From NCBI GenBank assembly GCA_016744295.1, contig JADGEQ010000002.1, forward strand, positions 62,001-126,000: DNA of 64,000 nucleotides. The letters run 5' to 3'. This document shows positions 8,425 through 17,374 of the stretch, piece after piece. The translations under genes and the position numbers were made by a program. The number at the start of each line of letters is the position of its first letter. The stretch's first letter is position 1. Under the pieces are notes generated by a model that saw only the letters and a list, made by a program, of their open reading frames with translations, was not told where the DNA came from and ran no database searches. Source of the DNA: Desulfobacteraceae bacterium. GTDB taxonomy: Bacteria > Desulfobacterota > Desulfobacteria > Desulfobacterales > Desulfobacteraceae.

Positions 8425-8895
8425 ATGGCAATATTTTTGGCTCAGCACGGTATCAGCGCCCCCAAGGGTTTAGACCCTGAAAAATCTATTTCCGATCTTG
8501 GTATTGAGGAGACAAACCGCATTGCACCCGTGGCAAAGGGCTATGGAATACCCGTGGCAAAAATTTTTCATTCGGGTAAGGAGCGGGCAAGGCAGACCGC
8601 TTTGATCTATCAGAAAGCCCTGGGGCTGAAAGTCCCGATGGAGGCTATTTCCGGCATTAACCCCCTGGATGATGTAAGGGCGTTTGCAGCCCGTATTGAT
8701 CCTGTGGCCAACTGGATGGTGGTGGGTCACATGCCCTTCATGGAACGGCTGGTATCCTATCTTACCACCGGATCTGAGGAGATTCGGGTCTACCAGTTTC
8801 AAAATTCCGGGATTGTCTGCCTTGATGCACTAGCCGGGGCAAATGGTGCAACAGACTGGTTCATCAAGTGGACCCTGAATCCCAATATTTCCTGA
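8425..8895 (+). CDS. sixA: SixA-like phosphohistidine phosphatase
   Basis: A 156-residue protein of the histidine phosphatase superfamily, SixA branch, which removes phosphate from phosphohistidine in Hpt domains or PTS proteins. The N-terminal catalytic motif is QHG (FLAQHGIS) instead of the usual RHG; the second region FHSGKERARQTA and the late VGHMP motif with the second catalytic His are intact. GGGAG precedes the ATG. Its neighbours are several hybrid kinases with phosphorelay domains, so a role in damping histidine phosphorelays fits (inference). The Arg-to-Gln change is seen in other SixA-like proteins, so activity should not be excluded. Confidence 0.8.
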   Translation: MAIFLAQHGISAPKGLDPEKSISDLGIEETNRIAPVAKGYGIPVAKIFHSGKERARQTALIYQKALGLKVPMEAISGINPLDDVRAFAARIDPVANWMVVGHMPFMERLVSYLTTGSEEIRVYQFQNSGIVCLDALAGANGATDWFIKWTLNPNIS

Positions 8896-8964
8896 TTTTT
8901 CGGGAAATCCCATGCCAGAAAGCTTAGGTTATCCTGGTTTGTTTGGGGCGGCATTCCATCATTG

Positions 8965-9954
8965 TCATATGGATTTGTTTGAATAGCCTCGAAATCGCTG
9001 CTGATATTCTTTGGGTCTCAAACCGGTGAGTCTGATGAATATTTTTCTGAAAAAAGCAATATCTTCATACCCAACCTGATATGTAATTTCATTAAAGTTC
9101 TTCCCGCCTTCTTCAAGCAATTGTTTGGCCTTTTCCACCCGTAATTTTTGCAGATAGCCCAGGGGGGTCAGGCCGATTGCCTTTTTGAAGCGCCGCTCCA
9201 GCGAGCGTCGGCTCATTTGAAATCTTTGTGCGAGTTTTTCGTAATCAATTGTCTGTGTATGATTCTGTTCAATCCATTCCTGGGCTTTTTCAATTAAAGA
9301 ATCGCCATGGTCCCTGGGGGTAAAAAAACTATCATAGGGTGTCTGCATCTTCCTGCCCATATCCAGTACCATTGTCTTGGCGGATTCAATTGCCGCCTTC
9401 TTCCCGCAAAATTTTTCCACAAGGTAAAGGGAAAGATCCATACCGGCACTCACCCCTGCGGAACAATAAAGGCGGCCGTGGTCAATGAACATCTGGTCAT
9501 GTTTTAATTTTACCCGGGGGTATCTTTTCCGGAACATATCTGTAAATCCCCAATGAAGGGTGGCTGATTTCCCATCTAACAGTCCGGTTTCCGCAAGTAA
9601 AAATACACCAGTGCAAATACTGGCAACGTGGGCGCCTTGATCATAGTGACGACGTATCCAGGAGGTCAGTTCAGGATTTTTTTCAAGAATTTTTTCAATA
9701 TGGGTAGCCGATGCAATGATAATCAAATCGGTTTGTTTAATCTGCTTAATACCGCAGTGGGGCTGGACAAGAATATTGTTTACGGATCGGATGGGCTGCC
9801 CGTCTGCCGATGCAATGGTAACATCAAAAAAAGGAGTTGGGGGTGATTTGCTCACCCGATTCCACAACCGACCGGCCTGGTTTAAGATGTCCATCGGGCC
9901 AAAAATGGTTGTTGCCATGGTATTGTAAAGTCCAAGAATTGTTACTTTTTTCAT
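8965..9954 (-). CDS. GlxA-type AraC-family transcriptional regulator with DJ-1/PfpI-like domain
   Basis: The N-terminal 190 residues form a DJ-1/PfpI (class I amidotransferase-like) domain with the nucleophile-elbow region SICTGVFLLAETGLL. The last 100 residues form two AraC-type helix-turn-helix motifs (LAQRFQMSRRSLERRF and ITYQVGYEDIAFFRKIF). This layout is typical of GlxA/FtrA-like regulators of about 320-340 residues, whose N-terminal domain binds an unknown small ligand rather than acting as an enzyme. The start is set at 9954 (MKKVTILGLYN); two in-frame ATGs upstream (9990, 9975) are possible but have no better ribosome site. It stands divergent to the DUF3795 gene, a likely target. Confidence 0.85.
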   Translation of the reverse strand: MKKVTILGLYNTMATTIFGPMDILNQAGRLWNRVSKSPPTPFFDVTIASADGQPIRSVNNILVQPHCGIKQIKQTDLIIIASATHIEKILEKNPELTSWIRRHYDQGAHVASICTGVFLLAETGLLDGKSATLHWGFTDMFRKRYPRVKLKHDQMFIDHGRLYCSAGVSAGMDLSLYLVEKFCGKKAAIESAKTMVLDMGRKMQTPYDSFFTPRDHGDSLIEKAQEWIEQNHTQTIDYEKLAQRFQMSRRSLERRFKKAIGLTPLGYLQKLRVEKAKQLLEEGGKNFNEITYQVGYEDIAFFRKIFIRLTGLRPKEYQQRFRGYSNKSI

Positions 9955-10086
9955 GAAGTATCCAAAAATTTTCATAAATGTCAATATCACCCATTACATT
10001 GTCGTTTATGCCACTATTCATTTCAAAGCGCAATCCCTATGATCCGAATAGATAAGGACCGCAAATGAATAAAATACACCCAACTA

Positions 10087-10150
10087 GGACCCATATTATC
10101 GCTGCTTCTTATGGATTAAAACCGGGGCAGATCTGGACTAATCTGGGTCC
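10087..10150 (+). other. Possible structured leader upstream of the DUF3795 gene
   Basis: GGACCCA (10087-10093) pairs with TGGGTCC (10144-10150), closing a 50-base segment that can form an inner CTGC/GCAG stem. It ends 11 bases before the GGAG ribosome site of the next gene. It does not match any riboswitch class I know, and could equally be an operator for the GlxA-type regulator. Confidence 0.25.
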
Positions 10151-10171
10151 CATGAAAAAAGGAGAAAACCC

Positions 10172-10624
10172 GTGACCACCGAAAAAATAAAAGAATCCCT
10201 GGCCCCCTGCGGACTATGCTGCGAAACATGCTTTGCCCATGTTAATGGAGACATACGCACCTACAGCATGAAACTAAAGGAAAAATTAGGGAATTTTCAC
10301 ATCAATGCCAAACGATTTGAAACATTGCTCGGTGATCCTATCTTTAAAAAATATACCGATTTCAAAGAGATGTTGGATTATTTCGCGTCTGAAAACTGCA
10401 GAGGATGTCGCAATGAGCAGTGCAGCTTGTTTAAAAACTGTGGAGTCCGCAAATGCCATCAGGAAAAACAGATTGATTTTTGTTATCAGTGCGATCAGTT
10501 TCCCTGTGACAAAACCAATTTTGATACAGGACTGTACAAAGGATGGGTATTGATAAACGAAAAGATCAGGAAATCAGGTATTGAGACCTATTGCGAAAAG
10601 GTCCGAAACCGACCCAGATATTAA
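10172..10624 (+). CDS. DUF3795 cysteine-rich protein
   Basis: A 150-residue soluble protein with the DUF3795 pattern: an N-terminal CGLCCETC cluster, a middle CRGCRNEQC segment and a C-terminal CYQCDQFPC cluster. The regularly spaced cysteines suggest binding of zinc or an iron-sulfur cluster; the biochemical function of the family is unknown to me. It starts with GTG, with GGAG eight bases upstream; no in-frame ATG fits better. It is divergently placed to the GlxA-type regulator. Confidence 0.85.
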   Translation: MTTEKIKESLAPCGLCCETCFAHVNGDIRTYSMKLKEKLGNFHINAKRFETLLGDPIFKKYTDFKEMLDYFASENCRGCRNEQCSLFKNCGVRKCHQEKQIDFCYQCDQFPCDKTNFDTGLYKGWVLINEKIRKSGIETYCEKVRNRPRY

Positions 10625-11115
10625 TGGCATCCATGGATTAGGCTTTTGATCTTCCCACATAAGGGCTGACGAAATAGTTAATCACACTGTTGAAGAGAAA
10701 TAATAATGAAATATCACCTAGGAAAAACCCAATTTTTTGGACAAACAAAAAAATTCACACTCCGACAAGCAAGACAGCTTTTTATGAAAGACAAGGTTGT
10801 CATTTTCTAGAGAAATGTAAAACGCCTTTGTAAATATTTTCGATCCAATAAAATGCTTCATTATCACTGACTTTTTCGAGAGCAATAGAATTAAGAAATT
10901 TAAAAAAATACAGGATTGCTTTATGTTTTATTATTGTTTAAAGAAGAATTTTACGATTATGATTTAAATATTATCGGAGTAATTTAAAAATTAACAATTA
11001 TAAATATAACCTACCCGGTCTTAAAAAATTTTTTGATTTTCAGAAATTTGTAGTTGACAGGATAATCTGGCCGTATTCATCTGAGCAAGACAGCCCACAC
11101 CGATGGCGTGCATAT
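10625..11115 (+). other. AT-rich intergenic region
   Basis: No gene of normal size. It contains a 34-codon open frame at 10706-10810 (listed separately) and, from 10963, an open frame that joins the kinase gene at 11116 without a standard start codon. No clear promoter pair was found, although TTGACA occurs at 11054-11059. Confidence 0.5.
10706..10810 (+). CDS. Short open frame, 34 residues, uncertain
   Basis: ATG at 10706 with GAAGAG about 10 bases upstream opens a 34-residue basic peptide (starting MKYHLGKTQF, ending KDKVVIF). I do not recognise it. It lies in AT-rich DNA without clear promoter or terminator and may be chance or the remnant of a gene. Confidence 0.2.
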   Translation: MKYHLGKTQFFGQTKKFTLRQARQLFMKDKVVIF

Positions 11116-13272
11116 ATGTTATCTTCAATCCTACTCGCAACCCTGTTGTTTGGTTCTTTTGCCCTTATTCCTTCTACAATATTGATTGTCAAACAAAACA
11201 CCTGGGGGTTAGCCATTGTTGATTATTCAGGGGTTATACTTTGCCTTGCATTTTTGTTTGTGCGCCGGATAAAGTTTGAAATCAGAGCTTCAATAACCCT
11301 TTTGGCGTTCTATGTGATAGGCTTGGCTATCATATTATCTATTGGGCCTTTAAGTGGCGGGCCTGCCTGGTTGTTTGCATTTTCGGTTCTGGCCGGTGTG
11401 CTTATTGGAAACTATGCGGCGTTTATTGCTATATTGATGAATGCAATTTGTTTATCAATAATCGGGGTTCTGATTTCAACAGGAAAATTAGGAACCCAAT
11501 TTCCTTTTTTTAATTCACCACAGGTAATGATTTCCGCTGGTGTTAATTTTATTATGCTCAATGCCATTACCGCTGTTTCTGTTTCGGTTTTGGTAAAGAG
11601 TTTATTCCAGTCCTATATTAAAAAAGAAGATCTGGCGAATCGCCTGGAAGAGGAACGATTGCAATTGGTTAAAACCAAATTGTCCCTTGAGTCAGAGATT
11701 ATCGATCGAAATCAGGCTGAAAACGAATTGCAGGAAAGCGAGGAACTTTTCAAGCTGATTACGGAACATACCAGTGCCCTTGTTTCCATTTTCGATTCAA
11801 ATGCCAACTACATATTTGCAAGCTCCTCCCATAAACGGTTAGGGTATAATCCTAAAAACATAATCGGACAATCTGGTTTCACTCTGATGGAAGAAGAGGA
11901 TGTTGGCGTGTTGATAGAACATCTGGACAAAGCGAAAAATGGAACCTTATCAAAAGCTTTCTTAGATTACAGACTAAAAGATAAAAAAGGTAAAATTCAT
12001 TATTTTCGTGGCGCATTTGATGCAATTTTTAAATCGGATGGTTCTTTTGAACGAATAGTATGTGTGGGAGAAGACGTTACCAAACTACGCCAGGCTCAGT
12101 CTGAAAAAATAGAGGCCCTTACCGAGGCCGCCGAGATTAAAAAACTTGCCTTAGTCGGTCAGATTGCCGGAAAAATGGCCCATGATTTTAATAATATTCT
12201 GGGTATTATTATGGGTATATCAGAACTTTCGCTTCTGGATTGTAATGATGTAAACATTAATAAAAACCTTAATTTAATATTTGATCAGACTATACGGGGA
12301 AAAAATTTAACAAAAAACTTGGTTGCATTTGCAAAATCTCAAGAACCAAAGCAAGCATTTTTCAAAATAAATGAAACCATTGATATGGTATTAAATTTAA
12401 TGAAGAAGGACTTGGAGAATGTTGGAGTCATTGTAAATCATGGGCCAAAGATACCGGATTTGCTTGCCGACAAAGGAATGATCGAACACGCTTTGGTGAA
12501 TTTTTTACAAAACTCCATACATGCTATAAGTAAAACAGAAGATTCCAGAATAATTGTCAGGACATATTGTCGCGATAAAAATATCTGCTTTGAAATTGAA
12601 GATAATGGATGCGGCATCCCCAAAGAGCATTTGGAAAATATTTACGAACCATCATTCACGTTAAAAGGTAGTAAGGATATTAATGGGGCATATAAAACTG
12701 ATATAAAAGGCACTGGCTATGGGATGGCCAATGTAAAAAAATATATTGAGCAGCATAATGGTAAAATTGGAGTTGAGTCTGTTGTTAATTCAGGTACGAA
12801 ATTTACCATAACCCTGCCTGTTATTAAAAAAGAATTATCCATTGAAGAAAAGGTGGAAATACAAAAAGAAACAATACATTTTGAAAAACACATCCTTCTT
12901 GTGGAAGATGAGCAGGCAATCGCTGATGTGCAGTACAGGATATTGACTCAAGACCCGTGTAACCACAAAGTTGATATCGCTAATAACGGACAGGTTGCAC
13001 TGGATTTGTTTGACAGGAATCAATATGATTTTATCAGTCTGGATTATATTCTTCCAGGCGGCTTTCATGGCATGGATATTTACAATCACGTCAGAAAAAA
13101 AAATAAAGCTGTACCCATAATTTTTATTTCAGGCAACATAGAATTTTTAGAGTCCATTAGAAACTTGAAGCAAAAAGATCCGTATATAGATCATTTATCA
13201 AAACCTTGTAAGAATATCGACTATGTGAATGGTATAAATAGGTTATTGGGTAAGGTTCCAATTGGATTTTAA
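11116..13272 (+). CDS. Membrane hybrid histidine kinase (TM / PAS / HisKA / HATPase / REC)
   Basis: The first 165 residues form about six membrane helices, followed by a short coiled coil (170-210), a PAS domain (210-325), HisKA with GKMAHDFNNIL (His about 356), and HATPase with DNGCGIP and an unusual GTGYGMA instead of GTGLGLA. A C-terminal receiver follows with VEDEQA and the acceptor Asp in FISLDYILPGG. The ATG at 11116 has no ribosome site. The same frame is open upstream to 10963, and the extra residues just before the ATG look like the cytoplasmic N-terminus of such kinases (DRIIWPY segment). No ATG, GTG or TTG occurs there; an ATT at 10990 with GGAG upstream is the only candidate. The true start is therefore probably further left. 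Confidence 0.85.
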   Translation: MLSSILLATLLFGSFALIPSTILIVKQNTWGLAIVDYSGVILCLAFLFVRRIKFEIRASITLLAFYVIGLAIILSIGPLSGGPAWLFAFSVLAGVLIGNYAAFIAILMNAICLSIIGVLISTGKLGTQFPFFNSPQVMISAGVNFIMLNAITAVSVSVLVKSLFQSYIKKEDLANRLEEERLQLVKTKLSLESEIIDRNQAENELQESEELFKLITEHTSALVSIFDSNANYIFASSSHKRLGYNPKNIIGQSGFTLMEEEDVGVLIEHLDKAKNGTLSKAFLDYRLKDKKGKIHYFRGAFDAIFKSDGSFERIVCVGEDVTKLRQAQSEKIEALTEAAEIKKLALVGQIAGKMAHDFNNILGIIMGISELSLLDCNDVNINKNLNLIFDQTIRGKNLTKNLVAFAKSQEPKQAFFKINETIDMVLNLMKKDLENVGVIVNHGPKIPDLLADKGMIEHALVNFLQNSIHAISKTEDSRIIVRTYCRDKNICFEIEDNGCGIPKEHLENIYEPSFTLKGSKDINGAYKTDIKGTGYGMANVKKYIEQHNGKIGVESVVNSGTKFTITLPVIKKELSIEEKVEIQKETIHFEKHILLVEDEQAIADVQYRILTQDPCNHKVDIANNGQVALDLFDRNQYDFISLDYILPGGFHGMDIYNHVRKKNKAVPIIFISGNIEFLESIRNLKQKDPYIDHLSKPCKNIDYVNGINRLLGKVPIGF

Positions 13273-13780
13273 AGAGCCGCTTTAAGTGGTTTTGAAATAG
13301 TGAAAAGCGAGCCCTATGTTTATTTAGATGGGGTTTTCGCTGGAAACCGACGGCGTTCATTGGTGTTTTATAGACTCAGCCCAGACAAAATCTGAGTCGT
13401 AATTCTTAATTCCACAGACAGGAAAATCCATTAATTTGGAGGCGAACATTCACGAATAGAAATTGTTCAGAAGTTTTCTGCATGCTCTGGGGTGACTTTT
13501 TGGGGGAGTGCATGTGACGATGCCGGGTAAAAGGTGCCGCTAAAACAAAAAAGTCTGGGTTAAAAAGCAATATCCGATTGTGCTGTTTACGAAAAATACA
13601 TTCAAATTTATGCAGAAGGTATGTTCCGGCATAATCATATGCACCCAGAATTGTTGAGGGTAGTCCCAAAAGGCGTTTGACTTGATTTGCATTATTAGGG
13701 TTGGAACTTTGGGGAAAATACTATATTTTACAGGCAAAGATGAATTTGATTGTATACATTAAAGATGAGGAAAGGTATCC
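13273..13780. other. Intergenic region without recognised gene
   Basis: About 500 bases. A small hairpin (TTAAAG-AGCCG-CTTTAA) directly follows the kinase stop and could help termination. Open frames on the minus strand here have no ribosome site and no protein-like composition. I see nothing else. Confidence 0.5.
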
Positions 13781-14245
13781 ATGTTCAGGGAAATGAGAAG
13801 AAAAGAGAAAAAACTGTCCGATGAAGAAGCCACCGAGATTTTAAACTCCGGGGAGGAAGGGGTTTTGGCAACAATCGGCAAAGATAACTACCCCTATGCC
13901 GTCCCCCTGAACTATGCATATCATAATAATGGCATCTATTTCCACTGTGCAACATCCGGTCATAAAATTGATAATATGAATCATAATTCAAAGGTTTCCT
14001 TTTGCGTTGTGAAGGACACACAAATAATTCCGAAAGAGTTCAGCACAAACTTTAAAAGTGTTGTTTTGTTTGGTACTGCCATGGAATTGTTGGGTGATGA
14101 GAAACAAGAGGGACTCATGGTGCTTGTTCGCAGGCTTTCAAGTGACCATGTTAAAGCCGGCGAAAAATACATAAAAAATGCAATGGATAAAACCAGGGTA
14201 TTTAAGATTAATATTGAACATATTTCCGGTAAAATAGCAAAGTGA
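13781..14245 (+). CDS. Pyridoxamine 5'-phosphate oxidase-fold flavoprotein (NimA-like)
   Basis: A 154-residue protein with the split-barrel flavin-binding fold. Recognisable stretches are GVLATIGKDNYPYAVPLNY, IYFHCATSGHKIDN and SVVLFGTAMEL, matching the Pyridox_ox_2 / NimA-like family. Members bind FMN and reduce small molecules such as nitro compounds; the natural substrate is usually unknown. AAAGG precedes the ATG. It stands alone between two kinase genes. Confidence 0.85.
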   Translation: MFREMRRKEKKLSDEEATEILNSGEEGVLATIGKDNYPYAVPLNYAYHNNGIYFHCATSGHKIDNMNHNSKVSFCVVKDTQIIPKEFSTNFKSVVLFGTAMELLGDEKQEGLMVLVRRLSSDHVKAGEKYIKNAMDKTRVFKINIEHISGKIAK

Positions 14246-14299
14246 TCCCAACGCAGTTGTGGATTGTCTGCCGATGGGGACAGCTAAAACTGAAAAGAG

Positions 14300-17092
14300 C
14301 TATTTACAATGGATTTGCTGGAATGCTTTGGCAAGACGGTCCCGGGTAACCGGTTTTATCATCCAGGTTTCATGCCCTGGTTCCAGAAGTGCGATAACAG
14401 CATTTGGAGGAATTCCGGTCGAAAGAAGGATTATCTTTACACCCTGGTCCTGGGAGATCACCTTGGATCTTTCCCATTGTCTGATTTTTTTCAGCACCTG
14501 GGGGCCTTCAAGACCCTTCATTTCAATGTCCAGAAAGATCAGATGGTAGGGGTCTTCTTCGTTGTGGGCCCTTACAAACGCATTCAAAGCCTCCAGGCCG
14601 TTTAAGGCCACATCGCATTCTCCATATCCTGAAAGCAGTTGTTGGGATTCTTTTCTGGAGCCAAACCCGGCATCCACGATCAAAAATTTCATGAATAGAT
14701 TTTTTACCGAATAGGAAGCGATGAAATCCTGAAGGCGGTTGCAGGCATCGCCTAGGGCAATCAATTTTTTTTCAATTAAAAGTGTGTCTCGGTCAGCAAC
14801 TGCCCTCTCGAGATTAAAGGCCGCATCCATAATCGGCTTGCAGGATAAGTGTTTAACCGAATCCCTGAACCCGGCAAGGTTGTTGACCATGGCGGGCCAA
14901 TTCTGACCGTCCAGATGGGTTTTGATCTGTGCCAACATTTTTTCATGTGTTTCACAAAAGGTATCAAAGCAGTCTTTGACCAGGTGCTTGTTGCCGTGCA
15001 TCGTCTGGATGAGTTCATCCAGATCAATGATGGGGGATTTGTCCGGGGCTGGGGACATGGAATGCAGGATAGCATCCTCAAGGGCTTTGCGCTTGATGGG
15101 TTTGGTAATATAGTTATCCATTCCAGATGCCAGAAATCGTTCCCGGTCTCCTTTCATGGCATTGGCGGTCAGGGCCACAATGGGGATATGGGGTTTTGGG
15201 GAGGGCATATCGTTTTCCAGTGTCCTGATGGTCCGGGTGGCTTCAAGCCCGTCCATGATCGGCATCTGCCCATCCATAAGGATCAGGTGAAAACTGCTTT
15301 TCTGATATAGTTCAATGGCTTCTTGACCATTTTGGGCAATTGTGACCGAGTGACCCAGCTTTTTTAGTATATTTACAGCCACCTTCTGGTTCATCCTATT
15401 GTCCTCGGCCAGAAGAATGTTCAAATTGGTGTCGGCCAGGTTTAAAACCGCCTTGGGTTCTTCCAGGCTGAACCGGTTGCCTGTGTCCTTTATGACGGGT
15501 TCCATATCATGGGCTTGGATGAGGCTGTCCAGCACATGGTTTTTGTAGACCGGTTTTGTCAGCAGGGTTTTAAACCCTGCCCTTGTAAATGCTTCAGGTT
15601 CCATTCGTTTTGCCGTATAACTCATTAAAATTAATTGGGGGGGGGTAACGGCCTTGTTGTCCTGGATCATTCGGGCAAGGGCAACCCCGTCAAGACCGGG
15701 CATTTCCAGGTCAATGAAAACTGTGTTAAAGGGTGCCTGTTCCAATTGGGCATCCATGAGTTTTTCCATGGTCATGGTATGATTCTGGGCATGGTCTGCA
15801 ATGCAGCCAAAGGAGCGAAGATGCTGGGTCAGTGTTTTCCGGCAGGAGTCTGTGTCATCCACCACCAGGCATTTCAGATTTTTGACCTGGTGTGGAATAG
15901 GCCTTGGTTTGTGGCGAACCTCGGCCTGTTTGCGGAAATATGAGGTAAACCAGAAGTTGGATCCCGTTCCCGGCAGGCTTTTGACGCCTATCTCCCCGCC
16001 CATTAATTCTGCAAGCTGTTTGGAAATGGTGAGGCCAAGGCCGGTGCCCCCGTATTTTCGGGTGGTGGAAGCATCCACCTGGGAAAAGGACAAAAATAGT
16101 CGCTTTGTCTGTTCTCTGGAAATCCCGATCCCCGTGTCGATCACTTCAAATCGCAGCATGACCTTTCTTGGGCTTTCCGATACAAGAGAGACCTTGAGCA
16201 GCACCTCTCCCTTGTTTACAAATTTGATGGCATTGCCGGCAAGATTAATGATGATTTGCCTCAGACGGGTGGGGTCTCCTTTTAAAAAAATGGGTACATT
16301 CTCTTCAATCATGCAGATAAATTCAATGTTTTTTTCCCTGGCCTTGGTCGCCATGATCTGTCCGATATCGTGGAGTGTTCGGCCCAGGTCAATATCTATG
16401 GTTTCAATTTCCAGTTTTCCTGCTTCAACCTTGGAAAAATCAAGGATATCGTTGATGATGGTCAGAAGCGCTTCCGCACTCTGGCGAATGGAATCTGCAT
16501 ACTCTTTTTGTTCGGGAGAAAGATCGGTTTCTATTAAAATATCGGTCATACCGAGAACCCCGTTCATGGGGGTTCTGATTTCATGGCTCATATTGGCAAG
16601 AAAGGCGCTTTTGGCAATATTGGCAGCTTCTGCCTCCTCCTTTGCCTGTTTTAAAAAAATGGTCTGTTTTTCGATTTGTCGTTCAAGGTATTTTTTGGAT
16701 ACCTGGCGTTGCAGGTGAACCGATATCCTGGCGATGAGCAACTCCCGGATAAATGGCTTGGAAATGAAATCGCTGGCCCCTGCTTTAAAAATAAGGAATT
16801 CTGTTTGCTGGTTGGTCTGGGAAGTCAGAAAAATGACCGGGATGGATTTCAGGGCCTCATCGGCATTGATCCTTTTGCAAAGCGTTTTTCCGTCCATATT
16901 GGGCATATCTAAATCTGTCAGCACTATGTCAATTTCAGGGGCATCCTTGTGTTGGAGTAATTCAAGGGCCTGGATTCCATCGTTGGCGGTAAAAACCTTA
17001 AACCCTTCTCCGCCCAGTGCTTTTCGCACCGTCGTCCGGATAAATTCGGAATCATCTACAACAAGGATTGAAGGGGTGTCTGATAATTTCAA
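14300..17092 (-). CDS. Multidomain hybrid histidine kinase (REC-HisKA-HATPase-REC-REC-Hpt-like-REC)
   Basis: A soluble 930-residue sensor with no membrane segment. In order: receiver 1 (Asp 60), a coiled linker, HisKA ([12 protein letters not shown], His 170), HATPase (DTGIGI about 319-324, [10 protein letters not shown] about 348-357), receiver 2 (Asp 461), receiver 3 (Asp 607, [13 protein letters not shown]), an Hpt-like domain (about 688-795) and receiver 4 (Asp 855). The Hpt segment aligns without gaps to normal Hpt domains, but the phospho-accepting His is replaced by Ala at about 740 (AGFRDS in place of HxLKGS). Receiver 4 has only one acidic residue in the usual Asp pair. The input is probably another kinase via receiver 1. 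It is divergent from the ParA/J pair. Confidence 0.9.
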   Translation of the reverse strand: MKLSDTPSILVVDDSEFIRTTVRKALGGEGFKVFTANDGIQALELLQHKDAPEIDIVLTDLDMPNMDGKTLCKRINADEALKSIPVIFLTSQTNQQTEFLIFKAGASDFISKPFIRELLIARISVHLQRQVSKKYLERQIEKQTIFLKQAKEEAEAANIAKSAFLANMSHEIRTPMNGVLGMTDILIETDLSPEQKEYADSIRQSAEALLTIINDILDFSKVEAGKLEIETIDIDLGRTLHDIGQIMATKAREKNIEFICMIEENVPIFLKGDPTRLRQIIINLAGNAIKFVNKGEVLLKVSLVSESPRKVMLRFEVIDTGIGISREQTKRLFLSFSQVDASTTRKYGGTGLGLTISKQLAELMGGEIGVKSLPGTGSNFWFTSYFRKQAEVRHKPRPIPHQVKNLKCLVVDDTDSCRKTLTQHLRSFGCIADHAQNHTMTMEKLMDAQLEQAPFNTVFIDLEMPGLDGVALARMIQDNKAVTPPQLILMSYTAKRMEPEAFTRAGFKTLLTKPVYKNHVLDSLIQAHDMEPVIKDTGNRFSLEEPKAVLNLADTNLNILLAEDNRMNQKVAVNILKKLGHSVTIAQNGQEAIELYQKSSFHLILMDGQMPIMDGLEATRTIRTLENDMPSPKPHIPIVALTANAMKGDRERFLASGMDNYITKPIKRKALEDAILHSMSPAPDKSPIIDLDELIQTMHGNKHLVKDCFDTFCETHEKMLAQIKTHLDGQNWPAMVNNLAGFRDSVKHLSCKPIMDAAFNLERAVADRDTLLIEKKLIALGDACNRLQDFIASYSVKNLFMKFLIVDAGFGSRKESQQLLSGYGECDVALNGLEALNAFVRAHNEEDPYHLIFLDIEMKGLEGPQVLKKIRQWERSKVISQDQGVKIILLSTGIPPNAVIALLEPGHETWMIKPVTRDRLAKAFQQIHCK

Positions 17093-17298
17093 TATAATCG
17101 CCCTTGGGTTTGGGAGGTCATCATCCGGACAACTATAACATTCCGTGAAAGTAGATGCAATAATTGAGAATTTTGTACATGCACATGATCTTTTCTATCA
17201 TAGCCCCCCATTCTTTTTCGGGGTGAAGGCTTGGCAGCGTCTAAAATAACCCAGTTTGATATCATTTGCTTTGTGGGGTGGTTGTTCTGGCAGGTCCC

Positions 17299-17349
17299 TT
17301 GACACGGCTGCCCAATTTTGCGATAAATTGCCTGATTAGCCAGGCAATT
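17299..17349 (+). promoter_or_regulatory. Promoter with overlapping inverted repeat upstream of parA-like gene
   Basis: TTGACA (17299-17304) is followed after 17-18 bases by GATAAA/ATAAAT. Directly at the predicted transcription start lies a perfect 9-base inverted repeat AATTGCCTG (17326-17334) and CAGGCAATT (17341-17349) with a six-base spacer. It may be an operator or a leader hairpin ending just before the AAAGGA ribosome site. Confidence 0.5.
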
Positions 17350-17374
17350 CAATAACGCAGTAAAGGAATAGCGC

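Noticed and set aside
10828..10967. Open frame of about 45 codons in the AT-rich gap before the second kinase
   Set aside because: No start codon at its beginning, low-complexity AT-rich composition.
13406..13737. Two minus-strand open frames between the kinase and the PNPOx-fold gene
   Set aside because: No ribosome site, no protein-like composition and no known motif.
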